The position numbers and the translations under genes are program-made. The notes beneath the pieces were generated by a model. The model saw only the letters and a program-made list of their open reading frames with translations, ran no database searches and was not told the DNA's origin. From positions 124,670 to 188,669 of the forward strand of contig SUVR01000002.1 in the NCBI GenBank assembly GCA_015061915.1: a DNA stretch of 64,000 bases, written 5' to 3'. This document shows, piece after piece, positions 7,396 through 15,581 of this stretch. Origin of the DNA: Lentisphaerota bacterium (lineage in GTDB: Bacteria; Verrucomicrobiota; Lentisphaeria; Victivallales; UBA1829). Every line of letters starts with the position of its first letter. The stretch's first letter is position 1.

Positions 7396-8187
7396 TTACA
7401 CTGTAATTCCAAAAAGTTTTTCTGCATTGCGGTGGAAGATCTTTTCCTGATCCTCCGGCGTGAGATCCAACTGCATGAGGTCGGCAATCGCCTGTTTCTG
7501 GGTGGCGGCGGGGTAATCGCTTGCCCAGAGGATACGGTCAACGCCGTGCGCCGCAATGATCCGTTTGACTTCCTGCGGATCCAAAAACGAAAAGGTGCTG
7601 GAGGTATCGAAATAAACGTTTTTTCCGACCAGATATTTCCACGCATCTTCCCACTCGCTGTATCCCCCCATGTGGGCGGCGATTGCGGTCATCTCCGGCA
7701 CCAGTTCCAGCAGATGCGCCATACGGCAGGGTGAGGAAAAATCGAAGCGTTTATCGCCTACATGAAACAGGATCGGGAAATCGGGACCTGCCGCGCGGCA
7801 GATGTTCACGACTTCCTGCTGATCGATCCGGATCTGCTGAAAATCCGGGTGGAACTTCAAGCCCCGCAAACCGAGACTTCTGATCCGGGCAAGTTCCGCT
7901 TCGTATTCCCGGTAATCCGGGTGGATGGAGCCAAGCCCGATGAACCGGTCCGGATACTGTGCCACCACGCCTGCCACATAGTTATTGACCGCCTGTACCT
8001 GCTCGGCTTTTGTGGCGGCGGAAAAGATGACCGCACGCTGCACGCCCGCCTCATCCATCCGCGCCAGCAGATCAGAGACAATGCCCTTTCCCTGCCACTT
8101 GAATTGATAAAAATCCTGCAGTGTGTCAATGACTTTTTCTACGATATGATCCGGAAAAACGTGGGCGTGGGTATCAAAATATTGCAT
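7396..8187 (-). CDS. Amidohydrolase-family metal-dependent hydrolase (amidohydrolase 2 type)
   Basis: 263 residues forming a small TIM barrel. It starts DTHAHVFPD (HxH metal motif), has GLKFHPDFQ in the middle, IAAHMGGYSEWED, and ends LWASDYPAAT with the catalytic Asp. This is the pattern of amidohydrolase-2 proteins (ACMSD and 2-pyrone-4,6-dicarboxylate hydrolase relatives), which hydrolyse or decarboxylate small molecules and lactones. The substrate is unknown; position 21 bp before the rhamnosidase suggests a sugar lactone or aglycone step. It follows an NTF2-like gene by 18 bp. Confidence 0.8.
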   Translation of the reverse strand: MQYFDTHAHVFPDHIVEKVIDTLQDFYQFKWQGKGIVSDLLARMDEAGVQRAVIFSAATKAEQVQAVNNYVAGVVAQYPDRFIGLGSIHPDYREYEAELARIRSLGLRGLKFHPDFQQIRIDQQEVVNICRAAGPDFPILFHVGDKRFDFSSPCRMAHLLELVPEMTAIAAHMGGYSEWEDAWKYLVGKNVYFDTSSTFSFLDPQEVKRIIAAHGVDRILWASDYPAATQKQAIADLMQLDLTPEDQEKIFHRNAEKLFGITV

Positions 8188-8205
8188 GGGAAGGCTCAGG
8201 ATGTA

Positions 8206-8820
8206 TTACTTCTTCTGTACTGCGGGGAGCGGCTTTTCCTGTACGGAATAGATCTTCCAGGCGCCCTTGACTTTTTTGAAGGTGACGATTGCATCGCCGC
8301 CGCCTCCGAGGGGGCTGTCCACAAAGATCGCCGCCACAGCGGTATCACCATCGATCTTCAGGCTTTTATATTTGAGGCTGTTGACCATACCCAGCACAGC
8401 CATTTGTGCCATAGAACACTGCATCCGGACGGCTCTCTGCATTGCCTGATAGGTCTTTTTTTTCTGTTCATCGGGAAGTGCCACGATCCGTTTTTTCTGC
8501 TCCGGAGTCATATCACCGGACTTGACCATGATCTCCATCAGCTCATCCAGATTTTTTGCCTGTTTCATCTTGTTGAGGTCCAAAATCTTAAGATAACGGT
8601 TCGATTTCTGCATATCGGCGATCGTGTATTTTCCGTCATTCTTCTCAATAAAACCATCTTCGCACCAATATGACCAGACTTTTTGGAAATCCAGTTGTGC
8701 AAATGCCGTCAACGCATCCGGGATCACTTTTTTGACTGCGGCATCTTCCTGTGCAGAAAGAACGGCAGTAGCCAGCATCAGAGACATTACAGCCAGAAGA
8801 GACATCACTTTTTTCATCAT
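8206..8820 (-). CDS. Exported NTF2-like protein of unknown function
   Basis: 204 residues. The N-terminus MMKKVMSLLAVMSLMLATAVLSAQ is a signal peptide with an AxSA cleavage region. The body has the layout of a SnoaL/NTF2-like or DUF4878-like protein: helices with FAQLDFQKVWSYWCEDGF, then GDTAVAAIFV and a final KVKGAWKIYSVQE strand pair. Such proteins bind small ligands or act as structural periplasmic factors. It overlaps the upstream related gene by 4 bp (ATGA), so the two are translationally coupled. Two related exported proteins lie at 14093 and 15582. No enzymatic motif is seen. Confidence 0.75.
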   Translation of the reverse strand: MMKKVMSLLAVMSLMLATAVLSAQEDAAVKKVIPDALTAFAQLDFQKVWSYWCEDGFIEKNDGKYTIADMQKSNRYLKILDLNKMKQAKNLDELMEIMVKSGDMTPEQKKRIVALPDEQKKKTYQAMQRAVRMQCSMAQMAVLGMVNSLKYKSLKIDGDTAVAAIFVDSPLGGGGDAIVTFKKVKGAWKIYSVQEKPLPAVQKK

Positions 8821-9344
8821 TTTTCAAAATTCCTTTCTTTGACCGGGGTGGTCGTTTCAACAACTCCGGCAGGCACCGGAGGTACGGTATTTTCTGTATC
8901 GGCAGGGATGATTTCCGAGCCATCGTCGATCTTTGTGATCTTCCATTCCTTGCCAAACCGTTTCAGCGTAAACCGGTACGGAACCGGCTCGGAACGGCGC
9001 TGTGACGGCACGAATACCGCAGATACAGCGGCATCTTCCCCCACAACATCGATTGTGTCATAACGGATCTGCGTTGAAGTTCCGTGCTGCCGTTTCCCGA
9101 CTGCCCGGTAAACAGCAGAAGGGTCGGAAAACGGGATCATTTTTCCGTTCCGGATCAGGACACCTTCTTCCGCGCAACAGGCCAGTGCCTGATCAAGCCG
9201 GAACTCGCAGAGTGCTTTTTCCCAATCCTCAATGACCCGCTTGATCCGGGAGCGGGTCGTCATCTGAAGCAATCCCAGCGTAATGGAAAGGATCACCAGC
9301 AGAACGATCGCAGAGATCAGCAGTTTGGAAAAGTTTTTCAGCAT
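8817..9344 (-). CDS. Membrane-anchored NTF2-like protein
   Basis: 175 residues: a single N-terminal membrane segment (about residues 8-27) followed by an NTF2-like domain with VIEDWEKALCEFRLDQALACCAEEGV, GEDAAVSAVFV and FGKEWKITKIDDG. The tail (residues 150 on) is rich in Pro, Thr and Val and probably disordered. It overlaps the stop of the large glycosidase-like gene by one base (TGATG) and the next gene by 4 bp. The protein would face the periplasm. No function can be assigned; the pairing with a soluble exported relative suggests a two-part complex. Confidence 0.75.
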   Translation of the reverse strand: MLKNFSKLLISAIVLLVILSITLGLLQMTTRSRIKRVIEDWEKALCEFRLDQALACCAEEGVLIRNGKMIPFSDPSAVYRAVGKRQHGTSTQIRYDTIDVVGEDAAVSAVFVPSQRRSEPVPYRFTLKRFGKEWKITKIDDGSEIIPADTENTVPPVPAGVVETTTPVKERNFEK

Positions 9345-11737
9345 CAGTCAATGATCACTTTCCAACGGAGGAACTGGCGTTCCGGTTCCAGCTCGTTCAG
9401 GAAGTAGATATTGTAGGCACCCTCCCCGTCTTTACTGCGGGAGAGTTCCGCAGAAAGGAAGGAGTAGAACGGACCGCCGTAATGGACGCTTTCGATTCCG
9501 ATGAAGTGCTCACCTTTTCCAAGGATCTCATGGAGCGGGACCCGGGGCGAGACCACATCCGGCCAGATGTAATCTTCTGCGGGCGGTTCGTCAAGCACAA
9601 AACCTTTCTGCGAGATCCAGCCGAGCCGTTTTTTATTGCCATCCGCATCAAATTCCACCAGCGCCATGGCGTTATAATAGAGGTCATAGATCATGGAGAA
9701 TTCGTAGGAAAGATTGGTATTCGGCACGGTCAGGCTCAACCAGATTTCCTTCTGCGGTTCCGGTTCGTAACGCAGTTTTTTCTGTTCGGCAAGATAGTTC
9801 AGATAGCGCATATTCTCTGCGGTATATGCGGGATACGGTTTTTCAAAGTCGGCGATCGCAGCGGAGCAATCTTCCGTTTCAAAGAGGATCGCACCCACAT
9901 CCCATTTTCCAAGCTCAAATTCGTAGGTATTGCCGCTGACTTCCACCGCCTTGCCGGGAGCTGTTTCCGTCGGCATGAGCTGGTACATCTTTTTGCCCGC
10001 GAGATCGAACCCGCAAAGGTCTTTGTTCAGCGTGCAGGTGATACGCTGCGCGTTATCCGCAAAATTGGAGATGATGAGGATCGCCCGCTTCTGATCTTTG
10101 CTGACCATCAGGTAGTGACCGGTATCCGGACTTGCGGAGAACACACCGGAGCTGTTGTAATCGTTCAGCACGGTCACATTACGCTCGTTCCGGAAGAACC
10201 GCCAGAGTTTCCAGATGGGCTTGAATGCCTTATCGTTCACGCCCGGTTCACGGGGATGTGCAAGGGAACTGGTGCGGAACTGTTCCCCCAGTGAACTGTG
10301 GGGATACTGCCCGGTCGCCGCCACAAAAGGACGCATCTTTCCGGTAGAGTAGGCAGGGAATGCACCGATCCACATCGTGCCGCAGCCGGCGGCGGACATA
10401 CTGTAATATTCGTGAGCAGACCGGCTGCTGACCATGACACCGCCTTCACCTTCGCCGGAAACATAGCCGTCACTGCCTTCGCAGGCGTACCAGATGGCGG
10501 AGAACTGGGCGCCGGAGTGACCGTAGAAGATCCCGTCTTCGCCCACCCGTTCCCGCAGCCGTTCCATACGGCGCAGATAGTTCTGGAATGCCAGTCTGCC
10601 GCCGGGATACATTTCATCCGGTTCACCCGGATGGAACGGTCCGCCGTAGTCCATGTAAAGTCCGTCATAATCTTTCTTCAGCCAGCGATCGAACCACCCG
10701 CAGGCGTCGTCCACGGCGGAGACTTCGTTTCCGCGCATATAAAGAGCGATCCGGATGCCGAGGGAGTGGGCTTTTTCCACCACCCGCTGCAGTTCCTGCG
10801 GCTGGAAGGGGACGCCGTCGTTCTGAATGTTCAAGCGCCAGTTTTCGTGGATCACCAGCACATCCGTACCGGAGGCGGCGAGATTTTCCAGACATTCATC
10901 CGTGGGATAGCGCAGGTAGTTGTCAAAGTAATGGTGCATATGCAGCGGCGGTTTCTTGCGGGTACGGTCCGCCAGTTTGACGATCCAGCCGAAGGTATTG
11001 CTCCACTGGAAGAGCTGCATGGGTTTGTTGCGGCAGGGCTTGACACGCACAAATTCAAAGCTGTTCTGCATAATCCCGTCATCGGTCCAGCTCACATCTG
11101 TTGCACAATCGTCGTTATCCAGCGAGAGAGCGTTTTCTGCCTCAACAAAGGCTTCCATGTAGGCGCTTTCCCCGTGAAGATCCCGCAGATTCAGCGAGAT
11201 ATTGGTATGGATCGTACCTTCCGCGCGACGCCCTTCCCCCCGTGGCACGTAGCGCCCGGTCCGGAACTGCTGAATGTCCGATGCCTGAAAAACCTTAGCA
11301 CGGCGGACTGCCGCCCAGTGGGCTTCTCCGGCTTCGGAGGTATCAAAATCAAACTTGATGGAAAAATCGTCCACTTCCGGCGTGTGCATATTATTCGCCA
11401 CGAAAAACGCGTTCACATACGCCCGGCCGCGAGTCAGCAGGTGATAACTCATGGAAAGGCGGAAATCTTCCACCACCTTGCCGGTCTCATCCTTCCACAG
11501 GATTTCGGGATAATCCAGAATGATCTCTTTTTTCAGATCGGTACGGCGGGGAGCGCTTTTACTGAAGGGAATCAGCGTTCTGCCGTCGGTAAGACGCAGA
11601 TTGATCCGGCTGAAGTTTTTACCGGCGGCATTGATCAACCTTCCGTTGAAGCCTTCCAGCGTAACTTTCGCAGGGAAACCATCGGTTCCGAACTCATAAC
11701 GAATTCCATCAAAGGAGACAAAAGTTGGTTCAAACAT
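9344..11737 (-). CDS. Large glycosidase-like TIM-barrel protein, family not assigned
   Basis: 797 residues, first gene of the operon. The N-terminal third (to about 250) looks like a beta-sandwich. A central TIM-barrel-like part contains DVLVIHENWRL, SLGIRIALYMRGNEVS, DGLYMDYGGPFHPGEPDEMY, GIFYGHSG and SDGYVSGEGEGG. A C-terminal beta domain follows. YMDYGG and the acidic SGEGEGG look like candidate catalytic carboxylates, as in GH36/GH31-clan or DUF6259-like proteins. No signal peptide. The start at 11737 has an AAGGA site. Linkage to a rhamnosidase supports a glycan role, but the substrate is unknown. Confidence 0.6.
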   Translation of the reverse strand: MFEPTFVSFDGIRYEFGTDGFPAKVTLEGFNGRLINAAGKNFSRINLRLTDGRTLIPFSKSAPRRTDLKKEIILDYPEILWKDETGKVVEDFRLSMSYHLLTRGRAYVNAFFVANNMHTPEVDDFSIKFDFDTSEAGEAHWAAVRRAKVFQASDIQQFRTGRYVPRGEGRRAEGTIHTNISLNLRDLHGESAYMEAFVEAENALSLDNDDCATDVSWTDDGIMQNSFEFVRVKPCRNKPMQLFQWSNTFGWIVKLADRTRKKPPLHMHHYFDNYLRYPTDECLENLAASGTDVLVIHENWRLNIQNDGVPFQPQELQRVVEKAHSLGIRIALYMRGNEVSAVDDACGWFDRWLKKDYDGLYMDYGGPFHPGEPDEMYPGGRLAFQNYLRRMERLRERVGEDGIFYGHSGAQFSAIWYACEGSDGYVSGEGEGGVMVSSRSAHEYYSMSAAGCGTMWIGAFPAYSTGKMRPFVAATGQYPHSSLGEQFRTSSLAHPREPGVNDKAFKPIWKLWRFFRNERNVTVLNDYNSSGVFSASPDTGHYLMVSKDQKRAILIISNFADNAQRITCTLNKDLCGFDLAGKKMYQLMPTETAPGKAVEVSGNTYEFELGKWDVGAILFETEDCSAAIADFEKPYPAYTAENMRYLNYLAEQKKLRYEPEPQKEIWLSLTVPNTNLSYEFSMIYDLYYNAMALVEFDADGNKKRLGWISQKGFVLDEPPAEDYIWPDVVSPRVPLHEILGKGEHFIGIESVHYGGPFYSFLSAELSRSKDGEGAYNIYFLNELEPERQFLRWKVIID

Positions 11738-11783
11738 ATTTCGGGATCCTTGAGATTAAGATGTTTTTGATTGAAAACGTGCT

Positions 11784-11812
11784 AATATAGCGATAAAGTG
11801 TATGGAATTCAA
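11784..11812 (-). promoter_or_regulatory. Promoter of the glycosidase operon
   Basis: On the minus strand TTGAAT (11807-11812), 17 bp, TATATT (11784-11789), 47 bp before the ATG at 11737. Confidence 0.65.
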
Positions 11813-11868
11813 GTAAAAAATGGATGATTTTACTGAAAGTAAAAGAAAAACAGCCTTTTCCGGAAAAG

Positions 11869-11897
11869 AAAAAACCCCGTTCCGTTGAGGAACAGGG
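11869..11897 (-). terminator. Terminator of tRNA-Leu(CAG)
   Basis: Minus strand CCCTGTTCC / GGAACGGGG, 9 bp with one G-T pair, loop TCAAC, then six T (complement of 11869-11874). Confidence 0.85.
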
Positions 11898-11913
11898 TGA
11901 TCTGTCTGAAAAT

Positions 11914-11999
11914 TGGTGCCGGCGATAGGAGTCGAACCTACACGACCGTGAAGTCACTGCGACCTGAACGCAGCGCGTCTGCCATTCCGCCACGCCGGC
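11914..11999 (-). tRNA. tRNA-Leu (CAG anticodon)
   Basis: Minus strand. The acceptor GCCGGCG (complement of 11993-11999) pairs with CGCCGGC (complement of 11918-11924), discriminator A and encoded CCA. The anticodon loop is TTCAGGT, and a long variable arm TGACTTCACGGTCG marks a class II tRNA. Confidence 0.96.
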
Positions 12000-12033
12000 T
12001 TACCAAGTGGAACTTTTCGTTCCGTTGTGCATT

Positions 12034-12061
12034 ACTATATCACATTTTGGCGATTCGTCAA
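12034..12061 (-). promoter_or_regulatory. Promoter of tRNA-Leu(CAG)
   Basis: Minus strand TTGACG (12056-12061), 16 bp, TATAGT (12034-12039). Confidence 0.65.
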
Positions 12062-12101
12062 GTGAAAAAACAAAAAAAATCTGATTTTTTTCAAAAAAAG
12101 A

Positions 12102-12130
12102 TTTCACTTTTGCAAAAATGGTGTTATATT
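12102..12130 (+). promoter_or_regulatory. Probable promoter of recJ
   Basis: TATATT at 12125-12130 with a weak -35 TTTCAC (12102-12107), 17 bp apart; recJ starts 43 bp downstream. Confidence 0.5.
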
Positions 12131-12172
12131 GATAGCGTGTTTTAAGATGAATCATAAATAAAGAAAGACAGA

Positions 12173-13879
12173 ATGGACAGCAAACTATGGAAATGTGCGT
12201 CCGACGGTAAAGAACACATTGCAGAACAGCTGATCAGAACAAAGTCGCTTCCCAATGCTGTCGCCCTGTACCTGGCGGCAAAAGGAATCGAGCCGAAAGA
12301 CGTTGATATGTATTTCAACGCTACTTTCTCCGATTTGAGCGACCCGTTCCGGTTTCCTGGCATTGATCTCGCCGTCGAACGACTCTGGAAGGCCATCCGC
12401 GACAGAGAGCAGATCCTTATTCACGGTGACTACGACACCGACGGGATCACTGCTACTGCTCTGCTGGCATGGGTACTCGAAAAAAACGGCGGCATTGTCA
12501 GCTCGTTCCTCCCCCACCGGTTCGATGACGGCTACGGATTCACCCCCGATTCCCTCCAGAAAGCACTGGATGGCTGCGGCGGTTCCTGCGGCGTTCTCGT
12601 GACCGTGGACTGCGGGATCAACAGCGCTGAAGCAGTGGCTACCGCCCGGGCAAAAAATATCGATGTCATCATCACGGACCATCACGATCCTGCAGAGGAT
12701 CTGCCGGATGCCATCGCCATCATCAACCCCAAAGTCCATACGGAAGTTGCGGATCTGCGCAACCTTTCCGGCGTGGGCGTGGCGTTCAAGCTGGCGCACG
12801 CATTTGTCCTTTACGGATGTGCGCACAATGAAGGCGATTTGCACGATGTTCTGGACTATGTGGCGCTCGGCACCATTGCGGATATCGTTCCAATCCTCGG
12901 AGAAAACCGGATCCTGGTCAAGTATGGCATGGAGATCCTGAAGAAACAGATCCGCCCCGGCGTGCGGGCGCTCATCGAAGTGGCACGGGTCCCGGCAAAG
13001 TTGCAGCCCTCGGACATCACATTCAAGCTGGCTCCCCGCATCAACGCTGCCGGCAGACTGGGCAATGCGATCACGGCGCTCCAGCTCATGACCGCAAAAA
13101 ATATTGTGGACGCATACCGCTATGCCGATATGCTGGAAGGCTTCAACCAGAAGCGTCAGACGAAGGAACAGGAGATCTTCAACGAAGCCAAACGGCAGGT
13201 GGAAAGTGATCCCAACTTCTCCTCCTCTATGACCATCCTCGCCGCCGGCGATGCGTGGCATCAGGGGGTCATCGGGATCGTGGCATCCCGGTTCGCCCGT
13301 GACTACAACCGTCCGGCGATCGTCCTGACCATTCAGGGGGATGAAGCCCACGGTTCCGGCAGAAGCATCGGCGGTCTTAATATGATCCAGATCCTTTCCA
13401 AATGTTCTCACCTGCTGACCCGGTTCGGCGGTCACCCCATGGCGGTCGGTCTGGGATTGCATAAGGATAAGATCGCAGAATTCCAGAAGGAATTTGAAGC
13501 CCATGTACGGGAGGAACTGCAGCCCAAGGACCTGATTTCCAGCGTGTCCTATGACGGACTCGTGAATATCGGGGATCTGGACGATGAATTCTTCCAGTAT
13601 TATGAATATCTCGGCCCCTTCGGACACAGTAATGCTCATCCGGTGTTCCGCCTCAATCAGGTGGAAGTTGTCCGTACCTACCCCATCAAACCCGGTCATA
13701 CAAAAGGCTTGATGCGGGATATCTACGGAAACACCTGTGACTTTATTGCGTTCAATATGACGATCGAGCCGCGGGTCAAGTGGGATGTGGTCGCTACGCC
13801 CCAGATCAATGAGTATTACGGCGAAAAACGCCGTCAGCTCCAGATCGTGGACTTCCGCCCCTCCAATCCTTACGAGTAA
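12173..13879 (+). CDS. recJ: Single-stranded-DNA-specific exonuclease RecJ
   Basis: 568 residues, the usual RecJ length. The DHH phosphoesterase motifs are HGDYDTDG (84-91), VDCGIN (145-150) and TDHHDP (168-173). The DHHA1 domain has GRSIGGLNM and RFGGHPMAVGL, and the C-terminal OB-like domain follows. It degrades single-stranded DNA 5' to 3' in recombination and mismatch repair in the cytoplasm. The start has only a weak purine-rich site, but the sequence from MDSKLW is consistent with the family. tRNA-Leu(TAA) begins 13 bp after its stop, so it may be co-transcribed. Confidence 0.96.
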   Translation: MDSKLWKCASDGKEHIAEQLIRTKSLPNAVALYLAAKGIEPKDVDMYFNATFSDLSDPFRFPGIDLAVERLWKAIRDREQILIHGDYDTDGITATALLAWVLEKNGGIVSSFLPHRFDDGYGFTPDSLQKALDGCGGSCGVLVTVDCGINSAEAVATARAKNIDVIITDHHDPAEDLPDAIAIINPKVHTEVADLRNLSGVGVAFKLAHAFVLYGCAHNEGDLHDVLDYVALGTIADIVPILGENRILVKYGMEILKKQIRPGVRALIEVARVPAKLQPSDITFKLAPRINAAGRLGNAITALQLMTAKNIVDAYRYADMLEGFNQKRQTKEQEIFNEAKRQVESDPNFSSSMTILAAGDAWHQGVIGIVASRFARDYNRPAIVLTIQGDEAHGSGRSIGGLNMIQILSKCSHLLTRFGGHPMAVGLGLHKDKIAEFQKEFEAHVREELQPKDLISSVSYDGLVNIGDLDDEFFQYYEYLGPFGHSNAHPVFRLNQVEVVRTYPIKPGHTKGLMRDIYGNTCDFIAFNMTIEPRVKWDVVATPQINEYYGEKRRQLQIVDFRPSNPYE

Positions 13880-13892
13880 GAAGGATCCATAC

Positions 13893-13973
13893 GCCCGGGT
13901 GGTGGAATGGCAGACACATCGGACTTAAAATCCGAAGCCGAAAGGCGTGCGGGTTCGACCCCCGCTCCGGGCA
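13893..13973 (+). tRNA. tRNA-Leu (TAA anticodon), CCA not encoded
   Basis: The acceptor GCCCGGG (13893-13899) pairs with TCCGGGC (13966-13972) including one G-T pair; discriminator A is at 13973. The anticodon loop CTTAAAA reads TAA, and a class II variable arm is present. The next bases are TTC, so CCA must be added, unlike the other two tRNAs in the window. Its tail and terminator are duplicated at 15463-15507. Confidence 0.95.
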
Positions 13974-14012
13974 TTCTCTGATTCATACAGCGCACTGTAA
14001 AAGGTGCGCTTT
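13968..14012 (+). repeat. 45-bp tRNA-tail/terminator repeat, copy 1
   Basis: Last 6 bases of tRNA-Leu(TAA), its trailer and the terminator hairpin; identical over 45 bp to 15463-15507. Confidence 0.92.
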
Positions 14013-14018
14013 ATTTTT
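13989..14018 (+). terminator. Terminator of recJ and tRNA-Leu(TAA)
   Basis: AGCGCAC (13989-13995) and GTGCGCT (14004-14010), loop TGTAAAAG, then TTTATTTTT. Confidence 0.85.
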
Positions 14019-14028
14019 GCAAATAAAT

Positions 14029-14057
14029 TTGTATGAACGCAGTTTTTGAACTATATT
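14029..14057 (+). promoter_or_regulatory. Promoter of the exported NTF2-like gene at 14093
   Basis: TTGTAT (14029-14034), 17 bp, TATATT (14052-14057), 35 bp before the chosen ATG. Confidence 0.55.
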
Positions 14058-14092
14058 ATGCCGAGTGTACAACAAAAGGAAAGGGAAAGAAA

Positions 14093-15385
14093 ATGCTAAA
14101 AAAATTTTTTCTCGTGACCGTGATGATCTTCTGCACCTGCGGTGTTTCCATTGCAACAGAACAACCTTATCCGGAAACGCCTGCGGACGTAGTAAAAGCA
14201 GCCCGAAATATCAATAAACTTTCGGACCTGAAAACAACTTTGCTGTACTTTGACAAAAGTTACATTGCAGTCGATGCCAATGGCGATCTGCTAACGTATG
14301 CGGCCTGTGAGCAGGTTCCTCTCATTTGGCATCTGACAAATCAGGCATATAAAGAACACAGTCTGGAGCTGTTTATCCGGCTGCTGGAGCAGATCAACCG
14401 TGTACCGCAACTGCAAATAAGATATGCAAAACAAATGGGCAATCCAGTCACACTGCTGAATCATTTGCAGCGACTGACCCCGGAGGAAAAAACAGCCTTT
14501 GAGCAGTTCCTTGCAGAAACGGCTGTCAATTTCAATCTTGATCTGCTTTTCCGTGAAAGCACAAAATCTTTCCGGCTCCTCTCCTGTAAAACAAAGGGCG
14601 ACTCTGCCACTGTCATTACAGAAGCACACAAACTTTTGCCGGGTGACACTCCGGATACAGTCAAGGTCATCGGCAGAACCACCACCACATACGAACTGAA
14701 AAAGATCCGCGGACGCTGGAAGATCGTCTCCTCAAAAGAGGAACAGCTGCTGAACGATCCGGTTTCGATCTTGAAAAAAATTGATGCTGCAAACTCTTTT
14801 CAGGATCTTGCCCGACTGATCCAATATTATGCCGCAGACTATGTGGAATATGATGATGGCAAAGAGGTGATGAACTATGCCACGCTTGAATTTGCGTGTC
14901 AGCTCGCACAGGGAAACAAACACAAAAACAGTGAGGAATACATCCGGTTTATTGCAGATTCCTTTGCCGGAGATGATTTTCAGAAACTTGCTTTTCTATT
15001 CCGGTCTTCCGTTTTCATTCCTGGTCTTGCCGATTTTCTGAAAATTGATTCCGACAGCATCAGACATGATTCCTTTTTCACTCCGGAAAACCGCCGGAAA
15101 GTTGCACAACGCCTGAAAGAGGCGCCGGCTGAAACAAAGAAAGAGCTGCAGCGTACCATCATCATGGTTTTGAGCAGGCTGGAAGAAGATGTGTTTCAAT
15201 ATGATATGATCTATAAAATCCAGGAGGTAAAGAGCAATGGCGACAGCGATACTGCCGTATTCACCGTTCTCAAGATCATACCGCCGCAAATGAGTGATGA
15301 AAAATTCGATAAATATCAGATCCGTTACCGTTACACACTGAAAAAAGTCGATGGCCTCTGGAAGCTCAAAAAGACGGAACAATAA
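14093..15385 (+). CDS. Exported protein with two NTF2-like domains
   Basis: 430 residues from the ATG at 14093, chosen because it has the AAAGGAAAGGGAAAG site and begins a signal peptide MLKKFFLVTVMIFCTCGVS ending near ATEQ. An upstream in-frame ATG at 14033 lies inside the promoter. The mature part is internally duplicated: DLKTTLLYFDKSYIAVD / LLTYAACEQ (first half) corresponds to DLARLIQYYAADYVEYD / VMNYATLEF (second half). Each half ends in a GDSATV / GDSDTAVF strand and an R-GRWKIVSS / VDGLWKLKK strand, as in the NTF2-like proteins at 8206 and 15582. Periplasmic, function unknown. Confidence 0.75.
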   Translation: MLKKFFLVTVMIFCTCGVSIATEQPYPETPADVVKAARNINKLSDLKTTLLYFDKSYIAVDANGDLLTYAACEQVPLIWHLTNQAYKEHSLELFIRLLEQINRVPQLQIRYAKQMGNPVTLLNHLQRLTPEEKTAFEQFLAETAVNFNLDLLFRESTKSFRLLSCKTKGDSATVITEAHKLLPGDTPDTVKVIGRTTTTYELKKIRGRWKIVSSKEEQLLNDPVSILKKIDAANSFQDLARLIQYYAADYVEYDDGKEVMNYATLEFACQLAQGNKHKNSEEYIRFIADSFAGDDFQKLAFLFRSSVFIPGLADFLKIDSDSIRHDSFFTPENRRKVAQRLKEAPAETKKELQRTIIMVLSRLEEDVFQYDMIYKIQEVKSNGDSDTAVFTVLKIIPPQMSDEKFDKYQIRYRYTLKKVDGLWKLKKTEQ

Positions 15386-15462
15386 CACCGGGTTCACCGG
15401 AGCAGTTGCAAACGGCTTTGCAAAACAGACGAACCCGGGATGTACGCACGAATTTCCGCTCC

Positions 15463-15507
15463 CGGGCATTCTCTGATTCATACAGCGCACTGTAAAAGGT
15501 GCGCTTT
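15463..15507 (+). repeat. 45-bp tRNA-tail/terminator repeat, copy 2
   Basis: Exact copy of 13968-14012 placed after the NTF2-like gene. No tRNA body is present here. The preceding 75 bp contain GGGTTC/GAACCC and CCCGGG/CCCGGG inverted pairs, resembling a disrupted T-arm. Confidence 0.92.
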
Positions 15508-15509
15508 TT
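15484..15509 (+). terminator. Terminator copied from tRNA-Leu(TAA)
   Basis: AGCGCAC/GTGCGCT hairpin with loop TGTAAAAG and a T-run 15505-15509; now serves the NTF2-like gene. Confidence 0.85.
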
Positions 15510-15512
15510 CGT

Positions 15513-15540
15513 TTGCATTTTACAACTTGCAATATATATT
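15513..15540 (+). promoter_or_regulatory. Promoter with nested dyads before the lipoprotein at 15582
   Basis: TTGCAT (15513-15518), 16 bp, TATATT (15535-15540). The promoter is framed by GTTTGCA (15511-15517) and TGCAAAC (15548-15554), and inside by TGCAAT/ATTGCA, so a repressor site is possible. Confidence 0.6.
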
Positions 15541-15581
15541 ATTGCATTGCAAACAAACAAAAAAAACAAAAAGGAAAAAAT

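Noticed and set aside
14033-14092. Upstream ATG start for the NTF2-like gene
   Set aside because: It lies between the -35 and -10 boxes and would hide the signal peptide.
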